Below, one piece after another: positions 6,235 through 14,094 of a stretch of 15,672 bases of DNA. The stretch is from the NCBI GenBank assembly GCA_016781225.1, contig JADDQT010000022.1:1-15672 (forward strand), given 5' to 3'. Origin of the DNA: Actinomycetota bacterium. Its GTDB lineage: Bacteria > Actinomycetota > Acidimicrobiia > Acidimicrobiales > GCA-2861595. Below the pieces are notes generated by a model that saw nothing but the letters and a program-made list of their open reading frames with translations, was not told where the DNA came from and made no database searches. Position 1 is the stretch's first letter, and the number at the start of each line of letters is the position of its first letter. Both the position numbers and the translations under genes were made by a program.

Positions 6235-6890
6235 GGTCCGTCCTCCGTCGCCGCCAGATGGGCGGCATCGTTGTAGCGCACCAGCCTCCACTTGCCCTGG
6301 CACCGTTCCCATTCCGTAAGGGAGGTGTTGGTGACCAGCAGGTCGACTGCCGGCGAAGGCATGGCCGGCAGGCCGAGAAAGCACCGCATGGAACCCATCA
6401 CCACGCCTCCGTGGCAGGCCACCACGACGCTGCGGCCCTCGTGCGCGTCCGCCAGCGCGGTGAGGGCCCGACCCACCCTCAGGTTGAACTCGGCCAGGCT
6501 CTCGCCCCCGGGGGACATGGGCTCGAACGGCCGTGCCAGCATGTCGACGCCGTAGCGCTCGCCGTACTCGTCCCAGCCCAGCGTGTCGCACTCCCCTGGG
6601 TGGAGCTCGCAGAGGTCGCAGTCACGCACCATCTCGGGCCTCTGCCCCATGGAGCCAGTGAGGACGGGGGCGACGATCTCGGCCGTCTCTATGGCCCTCG
6701 GAAGGGTGCTGGAGGCCAGCACGTCGGCCACCACTTCCCCCGTACGGGCCAGGCGGTCCCGCAGCAGCCGAGCCTGCAGGCGGCCGGTGTCGCTCAGGCC
6801 GGAGCACCCGCGCTCCCCGGCGACGACCCGGTCCAGGGCAGCCCGCGCCTCGCCGTGGCGTATGAGCACCAGCCGGGTGACGTCGCTCAC
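6231..6890 (-). CDS. Histidine phosphatase family protein (phosphoglycerate-mutase-like)
   Basis: The 219-residue soluble protein carries the branch signature LIRHGEA, giving Arg11 and the phosphorylated His12. Arg65 in SSTLPRAIETAEIV, an acidic residue around Glu95-Glu100, and the second catalytic His160 in ACHGG complete the pocket, so the enzyme looks active. The substrate cannot be read; the family covers phosphoglycerate mutases, phosphosugar and nucleotide phosphatases. The start is a GTG at 6890 that overlaps the TGA of the VWA gene as GTGA. Its own TGA overlaps the egtB start as ATGA. No Shine-Dalgarno is visible, which fits coupling by reinitiation. Being locked between the VWA gene and egtB suggests a linked role, but no known ergothioneine step needs such a phosphatase. 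Confidence 0.9.
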   Translation of the reverse strand: MSDVTRLVLIRHGEARAALDRVVAGERGCSGLSDTGRLQARLLRDRLARTGEVVADVLASSTLPRAIETAEIVAPVLTGSMGQRPEMVRDCDLCELHPGECDTLGWDEYGERYGVDMLARPFEPMSPGGESLAEFNLRVGRALTALADAHEGRSVVVACHGGVVMGSMRCFLGLPAMPSPAVDLLVTNTSLTEWERCQGKWRLVRYNDAAHLAATEDGP

Positions 6891-8248
6891 GAGAGGTGGT
6901 CCACGAACGCGGCCAGCTGCTTGAGGTTGCGGCACTCGAAGGCTCCGTCGCAGTGCACGGCGTACTGGTCCACGATCGAGTCTCCGGTGTCCCAGTACGA
7001 GCGAGGCTCGGGGTTGAGCCAGTACACGTGGCGGGCCACCTTGGCGATCTCGGCCATCACCCATGCCTCGGCGGCGTGATAGTTGTTCCGGGCATCGCCC
7101 AGCACGAGGACGGTGGTCTTGGGCGAGAGCTCCGAGCCCCACCGGCGCCAGAAGGCCTCGAGGGCACGCCCGTAGTCGGAGTGGCCGTCAGCCCACACCA
7201 CGTCGGCCTCGGTGTTGATTCTGCGCACGGCCTCGCTCAGGTCCTCGGCGCCTTCGAAGAAGCGGGTGACCTCGTCGATGCCGTCCACGAACACGAAGCT
7301 GCGCACCTTGGAGAACTGCGAGGACATGGCGTGCACCAGCTCGAGGGTGAAGCGAGAGAAGGACGCCACGGAGCCGGAGATGTCGGCGATGACCAGTATC
7401 TCGGGCTTCGACGGGTGGGGATGGCGGTACTTGACCTCCACGGGCACCCCGCCGTAGGAGATCGAGTGGCGGACCGTGCGGCCGAAGTGCAGGGACCCGC
7501 GATGGTTGTGCCGGCGGCGACGCCCCAGCCGAGCTGCGAGCTTGCGGGTGAGCGGCTGGAGGGTCCGCCGGAGCGCGGCCAGATCGTCGGCGCCGGCGTG
7601 CATGAAGTCCACGTCCTCCGGCAGCGGTGCCCGCGCCGTCCTGACCAGCGCCTCGGGCCCGCGGTCGGCAACGAGGCGGCGACGAATCTCGCCTTCGATC
7701 TCGGCGCGCAGCCGCTCGGCGCGGTTGCGGTGCTCGTCGGCGAGGAGCAGCTCCTCCAGCTCGGTGAGCTCGTGGTCGGCCTGCTCGCGGCCGGCGGCCA
7801 ACAGGCGCTGCACGATCCCGTCGAGGTCGATATGGCGCAGGGTGCGGTGCAGGTAGTACCGCCCTCCGACCGGTCGGCCCTCCTCCATGCCCGCGTAACG
7901 AGAGACGGCGCTCGTGGCCGCCGCCTTCACGGCTGCTTCCCTGGAATCCCGATCCTTCGCCGCCAGGGCCTGCTCCAGCCACTCCCCCAGCTCGACCTCG
8001 TGACCGGTGTCGACGTCCGGGCCGCCGCACAGCAGCGGCGGGGAGAACCAGATGTCGAAGACGGCGTCGAAGGTCTTGCGGTGGGCATGGGACTTGACGA
8101 GGGTGGCGGCCAGGGCATTCTTGAAGCCCGTCCTGTCCTCGAGGGGTACGTGTCGGAGGGCGTCCGTGGAGTCGATGTCCTCGGTGAGGCTGACGGGCAG
8201 CCCGGCGGCCCGCAGCTCGCGGATGAACCCGGCCAGCACCTCCAGCAT
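6887..8248 (-). CDS. VWA domain protein, CoxE-like
   Basis: The 453-residue protein has the CoxE layout: an N-terminal helical region with FIRELRAAGLPVS and a FDAVFDIWF motif, a charged helical middle (100-250), and a C-terminal von Willebrand factor A domain (about 280-450). The metal-ion-dependent adhesion site DxSxS is intact (Asp289, Ser291, Ser293 in IADISGSV), with a later Asp385 in LGDARNNY. There is no signal peptide or membrane segment. CoxE-like proteins work with MoxR-type AAA+ ATPases as a remodelling or metal-insertion pair; the MoxR gene lies 10 bases upstream. There is no CO dehydrogenase or other classical client here, so the client may be a neighbour, possibly iron-dependent EgtB (inference). 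Confidence 0.92.
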   Translation of the reverse strand: MLEVLAGFIRELRAAGLPVSLTEDIDSTDALRHVPLEDRTGFKNALAATLVKSHAHRKTFDAVFDIWFSPPLLCGGPDVDTGHEVELGEWLEQALAAKDRDSREAAVKAAATSAVSRYAGMEEGRPVGGRYYLHRTLRHIDLDGIVQRLLAAGREQADHELTELEELLLADEHRNRAERLRAEIEGEIRRRLVADRGPEALVRTARAPLPEDVDFMHAGADDLAALRRTLQPLTRKLAARLGRRRRHNHRGSLHFGRTVRHSISYGGVPVEVKYRHPHPSKPEILVIADISGSVASFSRFTLELVHAMSSQFSKVRSFVFVDGIDEVTRFFEGAEDLSEAVRRINTEADVVWADGHSDYGRALEAFWRRWGSELSPKTTVLVLGDARNNYHAAEAWVMAEIAKVARHVYWLNPEPRSYWDTGDSIVDQYAVHCDGAFECRNLKQLAAFVDHLS

Positions 8249-8258
8249 CGGCGGCTGC

Positions 8259-9161
8259 TCAGGCTCCGCCCACGGCCAGCTGCTTCGAAGCCTTGGCGAT
8301 GTCGGACCGGTACTTGAGGAGGACGTGCAGCGTCTCCCGGGTCAGGTCGGCGTCCACGCTCTTGGCCCCGAGAAGCATCAGGGTGGCGGCCCAGTCCAGC
8401 GTCTCGGACACAGAGGGCACCTTCTTCAGATCCAGCTGGCGGATGAGTCGCACGATTCCCACCACCTGTTCGGCCAGGTGCTCGGAGATACCCGGTACCC
8501 GAGCGGACACGATCTCCTTCTCCCGCTCCGGCTCGGGATAGTCGAGATGGAGGAACAGGCACCGGCGCTTGAGGGCCTCTGACAGCTCCCGGCTGTTGTT
8601 GGAGGTAAGGAACACGAGGGGCACCTGGGTGGCGGCCACCGTCCCCAGCTCGGGTATGGAGACCTGGTAGTCGGAGAGGACCTCGAGCAACAGGGCCTCG
8701 GTCTCCACCTCCACCCGGTCCACCTCGTCGATGAGCAGCACCACCGGGTCCGTGGCTCGGATGGCCTCGAGCAGGGGACGGGTTAGCAGGAAGTCCTCGC
8801 TGAAGACGTCCTCCTCGACGTCGCCCCAGGCAACTGCCCCACCGCCGTGAGCGACCTCGCCCGCATGGCGCCCGGCCTGTATCCGCAGCAGCTGCTTCTT
8901 GTAGTTCCACTCGTAGAGGGCCTTGGACTCGTCGAGGCCCTCGTAGCACTGGAGGCGGATGAGCCGGGCTCCGGCCATCTCGGCCACCGACTTGGCCAGT
9001 TGTGTCTTGCCCACGCCCGCGGGCCCCTCCACGAGCACGGGCTTGTCCAAGCGGTCGGCCAGGTAGACCACGCCGGCGATGGCATCGTCGGCCAGGTACC
9101 CGACGCGCGCCAGGCTCTCTCGCACCTGGGTTCCGGAGTCGAACCGGACCGGCGCGCTCAC
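8259..9161 (-). CDS. MoxR-type AAA+ ATPase
   Basis: The 300-residue protein holds a complete AAA+ core: Walker A GPAGVGKT (46-53), Walker B VVLLIDEVD (140-148), sensor 1 LTSN (185-188), and arginines in ALKRRCLF (199-200) likely to act as the arginine finger. The C-terminal lid (about 215-300) follows. MoxR ATPases act with VWA partners to remodel or activate other proteins, and the partner CoxE-like gene follows after 10 bases. The frame stays open to 9638, but this extension runs through proA. The GTG at 9161, overlapping the proA stop as GTGA, is the natural start and places Walker A at the usual distance from the N-terminus. Confidence 0.94.
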   Translation of the reverse strand: MSAPVRFDSGTQVRESLARVGYLADDAIAGVVYLADRLDKPVLVEGPAGVGKTQLAKSVAEMAGARLIRLQCYEGLDESKALYEWNYKKQLLRIQAGRHAGEVAHGGGAVAWGDVEEDVFSEDFLLTRPLLEAIRATDPVVLLIDEVDRVEVETEALLLEVLSDYQVSIPELGTVAATQVPLVFLTSNNSRELSEALKRRCLFLHLDYPEPEREKEIVSARVPGISEHLAEQVVGIVRLIRQLDLKKVPSVSETLDWAATLMLLGAKSVDADLTRETLHVLLKYRSDIAKASKQLAVGGA

Positions 9162-10399
9162 GCGCGTGTCTGGCCGTCGCCCTCGACCACGTACTTGACG
9201 GTGGTGAGCTCGCGTACTCCCATGGGTCCCCGGGCATGGAGCTTCTGGGTGCTGATGCCGATCTCGGCGCCGAAGCCGAACTGCTCGCCATCGACGAATC
9301 GAGTTGACGCGTTGACCAGCACCGCGGCGGCATCCACCTCGTTCACGAAGCGGCGGGCCGCCGCCAGGTCGGAAGTGACGATGGCCTCGCTGTGGCCGGA
9401 GCCGTAGCGGCGGACGTGGTCGATGGCGGCGTCGAGCGACGGCGCAACCGCCACCGACATACGAAGGTCGAGGAACTCGGTGGCGAGGGCATCGTCGTCG
9501 GCCGAGGTGATGCCGGGAAGGATGGCCCTGGTCCGCTCGTCCCCCAGTAGCTCCACGCCCTGGAGGGCGTCGGCGGCCAGGGGCAGGAACCGCTCGGCCA
9601 CCGCCTCGTGCACCACGAGCGACTCGGCGGCGTTGCACACCGACGGCCGCTGCGTCTTGGCGTTGACCACGATGGCCAGTGCCATGTCGAGGTCGGCGGA
9701 CTCGTCCACGTACACGTGGCAGTTGCCGTCGCCGTCGATCACGTAGGGCACGGTGGCGTTGTCTAGGACGGCCTGGATCAGCGAGTGGCCTCCCCGTGGC
9801 ACGAGGCAGTCGATCACGCCGCGGAGACGCATGAACTCCACCGCCGACTCCCTGCTCGTGTCCTCCACCAGCACGACCGCGTCCTCGGGCAGGCCCGCCT
9901 TGGCCACCCCTTCACGCAGCGACCGGGCGATGGTGCGGTTGGACGAGATGGCGGCAGACGATCCCCGCAGGAAGGCGGCGTTACCCGACTTGAGGCACAG
10001 ACCGGCTGCGTCGCTGGTGACGTTGGGCCGGTTCTCGTAGATGATGCCGACCACGCCGAGCGGGACGCGAACCCGACTGATGCGCAGACCATTGGGCCGA
10101 ACCCAGCCGGCCACCACCTCGCCCACCGGGTCGGGCAGTGTGGCCACTTGGCGCAGCCCGTCGGCCATGGCCTCCACCCGACCGGCGTCGAGGCGGAGGC
10201 GGTCGACCACGGTCCTCGAGGTTCCCGCGGCCTCGGCTCGGACCACGTCCTCGGCGTTGGCCGCCACGATCTCGGCTGCTCCGTGCACGAGCATGTCGGC
10301 AGCCGCTTCGAGGGCGGCGTCCTTGGCCGCGCCGGAGGCCTGGGCCATCACCCGCGCCGCCTCCTTGACGCGACGGCCCAGCTCAGGAAGTGCGGACAT
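9158..10399 (-). CDS. proA: Gamma-glutamyl phosphate reductase (glutamate-5-semialdehyde dehydrogenase)
   Basis: ProA reduces gamma-glutamyl phosphate to glutamate-5-semialdehyde with NADPH, the second step of proline synthesis. The 413-residue protein matches the family in length and text: GVVGIIYENRPNVTSDAAGLCLKSGN (about 115-140), the catalytic Cys255 in RPSVCNAAESLVVH, and the closing FGFGAEIGISTQKLHARGPMG segment. The ATG at 10399 lies six bases after a TAGCCT hexamer with no Shine-Dalgarno, so translation is probably leaderless. It heads the minus-strand operon and overlaps the MoxR gene by GTGA. Its usual partner proB lies about 5 kb upstream on the same strand, separated by plus-strand genes. 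Confidence 0.97.
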   Translation of the reverse strand: MSALPELGRRVKEAARVMAQASGAAKDAALEAAADMLVHGAAEIVAANAEDVVRAEAAGTSRTVVDRLRLDAGRVEAMADGLRQVATLPDPVGEVVAGWVRPNGLRISRVRVPLGVVGIIYENRPNVTSDAAGLCLKSGNAAFLRGSSAAISSNRTIARSLREGVAKAGLPEDAVVLVEDTSRESAVEFMRLRGVIDCLVPRGGHSLIQAVLDNATVPYVIDGDGNCHVYVDESADLDMALAIVVNAKTQRPSVCNAAESLVVHEAVAERFLPLAADALQGVELLGDERTRAILPGITSADDDALATEFLDLRMSVAVAPSLDAAIDHVRRYGSGHSEAIVTSDLAAARRFVNEVDAAAVLVNASTRFVDGEQFGFGAEIGISTQKLHARGPMGVRELTTVKYVVEGDGQTRA

Positions 10400-10405
10400 G
10401 CAGAA

Positions 10406-10433
10406 AGGCTACTGCCCTGGTTGGAAGGCTCAA
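10406..10433 (-). promoter_or_regulatory. Probable promoter of the proA-egtD operon (leaderless)
   Basis: On the minus strand TTGAGC (10428-10433), a 16-base spacer and TAGCCT (10406-10411) form a good housekeeping-type promoter. Six bases separate TAGCCT from the ATG at 10399, so the start site should be the A of the ATG. There is no room for a Shine-Dalgarno. Confidence 0.6.
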
Positions 10434-10435
10434 CC
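10419..10435. repeat. Inverted repeat GGTTG-N7-CAACC between divergent promoters
   Basis: GGTTG (10419-10423) and CAACC (10431-10435) form a perfect 17-bp dyad in the 65-base divergent region. It overlaps the proA -35 element and lies where the -35 region of the plus-strand gene would be. This is a possible shared operator, without a known regulator. Confidence 0.4.
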
Positions 10436-10452
10436 GCTCACGACGCTGCTCC

Positions 10453-10458
10453 TACGCT
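10453..10458 (+). promoter_or_regulatory. Candidate -10 element for the plus-strand module (leaderless)
   Basis: TACGCT fits TAnnnT and ends exactly six bases before the ATG at 10465. No Shine-Dalgarno is present. There is no clear -35 hexamer at 16-18 bases, so the promoter may be weak or activator-dependent. Confidence 0.45.
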
Positions 10459-10464
10459 CTGCGC

Positions 10465-11487
10465 ATGGCCGCCCGACTCCTTGCCTTGATCGCCGCGGTG
10501 GCGATGGTGCTGGGTTCGCTCGCCGTTCGCTCGCACCTCGACGAGAGCTCGGGCGGAGGAGGCGGTACTCGGAGCGGTGGTGAACTGCGACTGGTTTGCT
10601 CCACCGAGCTGTCCCAGGTCTGCGAGGCGCTGGCGGAGGATCTCACGGTGTCGGTGGAGCCGGCGGGCGTAACCGCCGACCGCCTGTCCAAAGACGGCGC
10701 AGACGGGCCAGTCTCACTCGACGGCTGGCTGGTGCCCTCACCCTGGCCCGAGATCGTCCAGGCGTCCCGCCGGCGGGAAGGGCTGGAGCCGCAGCTGGAG
10801 GCCGGGCCCACGCTGGGCCGCTCGCCGCTGGTGCTGGCCGTATGGCCCGACAAGCTGAACGTGCTGCGCCAACGATGCGGCGGCGGTGAGGTCACGTGGA
10901 AGTGCTGGGGTGAGGTGTCGGGGCAGCCGGCGGCACAGGTCAAGCCTGGCCACGCCGACGTCAGCGAGGCCGTGGGCGTGGCCACCGTCGGAGCCGCCAC
11001 CGTCGGCTATTTCGGTCGGTCCGACCTGGCTCGGAGCGACCTGGAGGAGAACGACGAGTACCGCTCATGGCTCGGGCGCCTCGAGCGCGCAGTTCCGACC
11101 TTCCGGCCAACGGCCGGTACGGCCGTGCGAGACATGCTCCTCAAGGGACCCGCCGCTTTCGACGCCGTGGGCACCAGCGAGGCCGAGGCCGCACCGCTCG
11201 TGGCCAGCTCTGCCCGACCGGTCAAGCCCATGGTCATCTACCCTTCGCCCGTGGCGACGGTGGACGCGGTGCTGGCCAAGGTGCCCGGTGCAGGCGCCGC
11301 AAGGATGACCCGAGCGGTGGGCGGCGACACCGGCCTCGATGCCCTGGCCAGGAGCGGATGGCGAGTTCCCGGGCGCCGCCCGGCGAGCGGCATCCCGACC
11401 CAACTGGACCTGCCGTCCGCCGGCGGGCTTCCCGACGCCGGGATCCTGGAAACCCTGCGCACGCTGTCCAAGGAGGTCGCCAGGTGA
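10465..11487 (+). CDS. Exported solute-binding-like protein of unknown ligand
   Basis: The 340-residue protein begins with a hydrophobic segment (MAARLLALIAAVAMVLGSLAV, residues 1-21) that acts as a signal peptide or anchor; no lipobox cysteine is visible. A glycine-rich stretch (29-40) precedes a domain that reads like a degenerate periplasmic solute-binding protein: ELRLVCSTELSQVCEAL at the start, LGRSPLVLAVWPDKL near 118-131, and repeated TVGAATVGYF. Four cysteines (45, 53, 138, 147) could form two disulfides. The frame is open upstream to a GTG at 10390, but that start lies inside proA and lacks a signal peptide. Its TGA overlaps the start of the next gene as GTGA. I infer that it is a partner or shortened relative of the next protein, without the VWA part. 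Confidence 0.75.
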   Translation: MAARLLALIAAVAMVLGSLAVRSHLDESSGGGGGTRSGGELRLVCSTELSQVCEALAEDLTVSVEPAGVTADRLSKDGADGPVSLDGWLVPSPWPEIVQASRRREGLEPQLEAGPTLGRSPLVLAVWPDKLNVLRQRCGGGEVTWKCWGEVSGQPAAQVKPGHADVSEAVGVATVGAATVGYFGRSDLARSDLEENDEYRSWLGRLERAVPTFRPTAGTAVRDMLLKGPAAFDAVGTSEAEAAPLVASSARPVKPMVIYPSPVATVDAVLAKVPGAGAARMTRAVGGDTGLDALARSGWRVPGRRPASGIPTQLDLPSAGGLPDAGILETLRTLSKEVAR

Positions 11488-13292
11488 GCCGGAGCAGGGT
11501 CACGACTGCGCTGGTGCTCACCTTGGCGCTGTCGGCGTCCTGCACCTCGGTCCGCAACGGAGGCGGCGGTGACAGCGGCACGGGCGAGGCGCCCAAGGGC
11601 TGCACCACCGTCGGGGTGGCCAGCTCGCCCGAGAAGTTCGAGTTGCTCACCGGGCTCGCCACTCGCTTCAACCGGTCCAAAGAGGCTCGGGCCGGCGCGA
11701 AGTGTGCCTTCGTGCAGGTGAAGCGGAAGTCCTCGGGGGCAGCCGCCACCATCCTGGCCGACGGCTGGCCCGACGAGGGCGCCGAGGGACCGAGGCCGGT
11801 CATGTGGTCACCTTCGGCCAGCACGTGGGGAGCCGTGCTCAACCAGCGCCTGGAGGCCAAGGGCCAGCCCCCCATGGCACCCTCCGACGCGCGTCCCTTC
11901 ATGCTCACCCCGCTGGTGATCGCCATGCCCAAGCCCATGGCCGAGGCACTCGGCTATCCCGCAACCCCGGTGGGTTACGCCGACCTCATCAAGCTGGCTC
12001 AGGACCCGGCCGGCTGGGGCGCGAAGGGCCACCCCGAATGGGGCCAGTTCAAGCTGGGCAAGACCAACCCCAACTTCTCCACCAGCGCGCTGTCGGCAAC
12101 CGTCGGGCAGTACTACGCCGCCACGGCCAAGGTGCGCGACCTCACACTGGAGGACGTTGAGAACCCGCAAGTCGACGCCTTCAACCGGGCCGTCGAGTCC
12201 TCCGTCGTCCACTACGGCGACATCACCCTCACCTTCCTCAACAACTGGTTCCGCAACGACGCCCGGGGAACAGCCCTCACCTACGTTTCCGCCGTCGCCG
12301 TCGAGGAGAAGTCGGTCGTCGACTACAACCGCGGCAACCCCGACGGCATCACCGACCCTGGTGAGCGGCCGCGGCCCCCGAAGACTCCCCTCGTGGCCGT
12401 CTACCCGAAGGAGGGCACGCTCTTCTCCGACAACCCCGTGTACATCCTGGACGCCCCATGGGTGCGGGCGCCCGAGAAGGAGGCGGCCAGGGCCTTCGAG
12501 CGGTTCGTGCAGGCACCGGACAACCAGGCCGAGGTGGTCAAGGCCGGGTTCCGGCCGGGGAACCCTGCCGTCCCGGTGGGCCCGCCGGTGGAGGCGGCCA
12601 ACGGCGTCGACCCTCAGCAGCCGCAGACGGCCCTCGGCGTCCCGTCGCCACCGGTGCTGGTGAGGCTCATCGACAAGTGGGGCCAGCAGCGGCGCGAGGC
12701 CAAGGTCATGCTCGTCATCGACGTGTCCGGGTCCATGGGCGACGACGCAGGGAACGGCCAGACCAAGCTCGACCTGGCCAAGAAGGCGGCCGTCGACGCA
12801 CTGTCCCAGTTCAAGGACAGCGACTCCGTAGCCCTGCGAACGTTCTCCACCAGAGTGGGGCCGAAGGAGCATCCCGACTACGTCGACCTGGTGCCCTTCG
12901 GTCCGGCCGTTGCCAACCGGGAGCAGATCGCCACCAAGATCAGGAACCTGACCCCCACGGAGGCCACGCCGCTCTACACCGTGGCGCGGGACTCGTTCCG
13001 GGAGCTCAAGGACTCCTACGACCCCGCCCGCATTAACGCCGTCCTCCTGCTCACCGATGGCCAGAACGAGGATCCTCGCAACAACGACCTCGAGGGGACG
13101 CTGCGAGACCTGCGGACGGGCAGCGAGGGAGTGTCCACCACGCCCGTGCGCCTGTTCACCATCGCCTACGGCAGCGGGGCCGACCTCAATGTGCTCCGGC
13201 GCCTGGCCGAGGCCACCAATGCCGCCGCTTACGACGCCAGTGACCCCTCCACCATCGCGAACGTGTTCACCGCCGTGGTGAGCAACTTCTGA
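11484..13292 (+). CDS. Lipoprotein with solute-binding domain and VWA domain
   Basis: The 602-residue protein starts at a GTG (11484) with an excellent Shine-Dalgarno AAGGAGG seven bases before it. A short signal peptide ends in LSASC, so Cys20 is a likely lipid-modified residue. Residues about 40-370 form a bacterial extracellular solute-binding domain (GVASSPEKFELLTGLATRF, FMLTPLVIAMPKPMAEALGY, YPKEGTLFSDNPVYILDAPW). Residues about 405-602 form a VWA domain with a complete metal site: Asp413, Ser415, Ser417 in VIDVSGSMG, Thr495 in TEATPLYT, and Asp525 in LLTDGQNED. This fusion is a recognised actinobacterial architecture, often found near PspA or toxic-anion-resistance genes, but its ligand is not established. 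It should sit on the outer face of the membrane. Confidence 0.92.
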   Translation: MSRSRVTTALVLTLALSASCTSVRNGGGGDSGTGEAPKGCTTVGVASSPEKFELLTGLATRFNRSKEARAGAKCAFVQVKRKSSGAAATILADGWPDEGAEGPRPVMWSPSASTWGAVLNQRLEAKGQPPMAPSDARPFMLTPLVIAMPKPMAEALGYPATPVGYADLIKLAQDPAGWGAKGHPEWGQFKLGKTNPNFSTSALSATVGQYYAATAKVRDLTLEDVENPQVDAFNRAVESSVVHYGDITLTFLNNWFRNDARGTALTYVSAVAVEEKSVVDYNRGNPDGITDPGERPRPPKTPLVAVYPKEGTLFSDNPVYILDAPWVRAPEKEAARAFERFVQAPDNQAEVVKAGFRPGNPAVPVGPPVEAANGVDPQQPQTALGVPSPPVLVRLIDKWGQQRREAKVMLVIDVSGSMGDDAGNGQTKLDLAKKAAVDALSQFKDSDSVALRTFSTRVGPKEHPDYVDLVPFGPAVANREQIATKIRNLTPTEATPLYTVARDSFRELKDSYDPARINAVLLLTDGQNEDPRNNDLEGTLRDLRTGSEGVSTTPVRLFTIAYGSGADLNVLRRLAEATNAAAYDASDPSTIANVFTAVVSNF

Positions 13293-13320
13293 TGCCCGAG
13301 TCCCATCGGCCGGATTTGGA

Positions 13321-14085
13321 GTGATCGAGCGGCTCCCGGAGAGGGTCCGTACTCCCGCGGTGGCCCGGGCCGTCACGTCGCCGTCGGCCGTTCTCCTGGC
13401 CGGTGCAGGGATGTCGGCCGCCGTGCTGGCGGGTGTGCCCCTGGCCGGGGCAGCCGTCGCCGGAGCGCTGGCGTGGGCCGCTCGGGTCGCCCTGGCCGTT
13501 CCCCGGGGCCGAACAGGAGAGACGATCCGACCTCGGTCCCTCTCCCAGCCGTGGAGGGGATTCGTGGAGGGGGCCCAGGAGTCCAGGAACCGCTGCGCCC
13601 GGGCGGCCCAAAGCCTGAGGCCGGGCCCGCTCCAGGACCGGCTGCGCGACGTCAGCCGCCGCCTGGACGAGGTGGTTGCCGAGTGCTGGCGGGTGGCCCA
13701 GCAGGGTGACGCCCTGGAGGGCGCGCTGCATCAGCTCGACCCCGACTCGGTGCGGGCCGAGCTGGCCCAGGTGCAGGCCGAACGCGCCGCCGCCGAGGGG
13801 GCGTCCCTGGCCTCGCTCGACCGGGCCGAGGAGGCGATACGGGCGCAGCTGGCGTCGGTCGAGCGCCTCCAACGCGTGGCCAGGGACACCCGTAGCCGCC
13901 TGCGGGCTCTCGACGCCCAGCTGGACGGAGCCGTGGCCCAGGCGGTGGAGCTCTCGGTGTCGTCGGGCGACACCAGCCGGCTGAGCCCGGTGGCGGCCGA
14001 CGTCGAGTCGGTGGTCGGCGAGCTCGAGTCCCTGCGCCAGGCCCTGGCCGAGACCAGCGCGCCACCGTTGGGTCGTTCGACGTAG
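13321..14085 (+). CDS. Membrane-hairpin protein with long coiled coil, unknown function
   Basis: I do not recognise the family. The 254-residue protein has two closely spaced hydrophobic segments (about 22-39 and 40-61, rich in Ala, Gly, Val and Leu) that look like a re-entrant or two-helix membrane hairpin. Residues about 80-250 are polar, Arg/Glu/Ala/Leu-rich and heptad-like, and look like a long coiled coil on one side of the membrane. The start is a GTG at 13321, 28 bases after the VWA gene; its Shine-Dalgarno is poor, and a GTG at 13360 is an alternative. It precedes a PspA/IM30 gene by nine bases, so it may be a membrane partner of PspA, comparable in role but not in sequence to known Psp membrane proteins (inference). 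Confidence 0.75.
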   Translation: MIERLPERVRTPAVARAVTSPSAVLLAGAGMSAAVLAGVPLAGAAVAGALAWAARVALAVPRGRTGETIRPRSLSQPWRGFVEGAQESRNRCARAAQSLRPGPLQDRLRDVSRRLDEVVAECWRVAQQGDALEGALHQLDPDSVRAELAQVQAERAAAEGASLASLDRAEEAIRAQLASVERLQRVARDTRSRLRALDAQLDGAVAQAVELSVSSGDTSRLSPVAADVESVVGELESLRQALAETSAPPLGRST

Positions 14086-14088
14086 CCT
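14083..14088 (+). promoter_or_regulatory. Candidate internal -10 element for the PspA gene
   Basis: TAGCCT, identical to the proA -10 hexamer, ends exactly six bases before the ATG at 14095. Its TAG is also the stop codon of the upstream gene. No Shine-Dalgarno is present before this ATG, so an internal leaderless transcript is plausible. No -35 element is clear. Confidence 0.4.
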
Positions 14089-14094
14089 TCGCCC

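Noticed and set aside
4441..6276. 611-codon plus-strand open frame opposite egtC and egtB
   Set aside because: The product is Gly/Val/Arg/Pro-rich with His clusters, typical of a codon-position shadow; egtB and egtC are certain.
6235..6591. N-terminal extension of egtB
   Set aside because: It overlaps the histidine phosphatase in another frame, while the ATG at 6234 has a Shine-Dalgarno and gives the family's normal length and His numbering.
6896..8317. 473-codon plus-strand open frame opposite the CoxE-like gene
   Set aside because: It is a shadow of a gene with an intact metal site and good neighbours.
9162..9638. N-terminal extension of the MoxR ATPase
   Set aside because: It lies inside proA and is Arg/Gly-rich with no domain; the GTGA overlap at 9161 is the better start.
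10390..10464. Upstream GTG start for the first plus-strand gene
   Set aside because: It begins inside proA, adds a basic 25-residue stretch before the signal peptide, and ignores the well-placed TACGCT before the ATG at 10465.
11808..13376. 522-codon minus-strand open frame opposite the solute-binding/VWA gene
   Set aside because: The plus-strand gene has a signal peptide, lipobox, Shine-Dalgarno and a complete VWA metal site; the minus frame has none of these.
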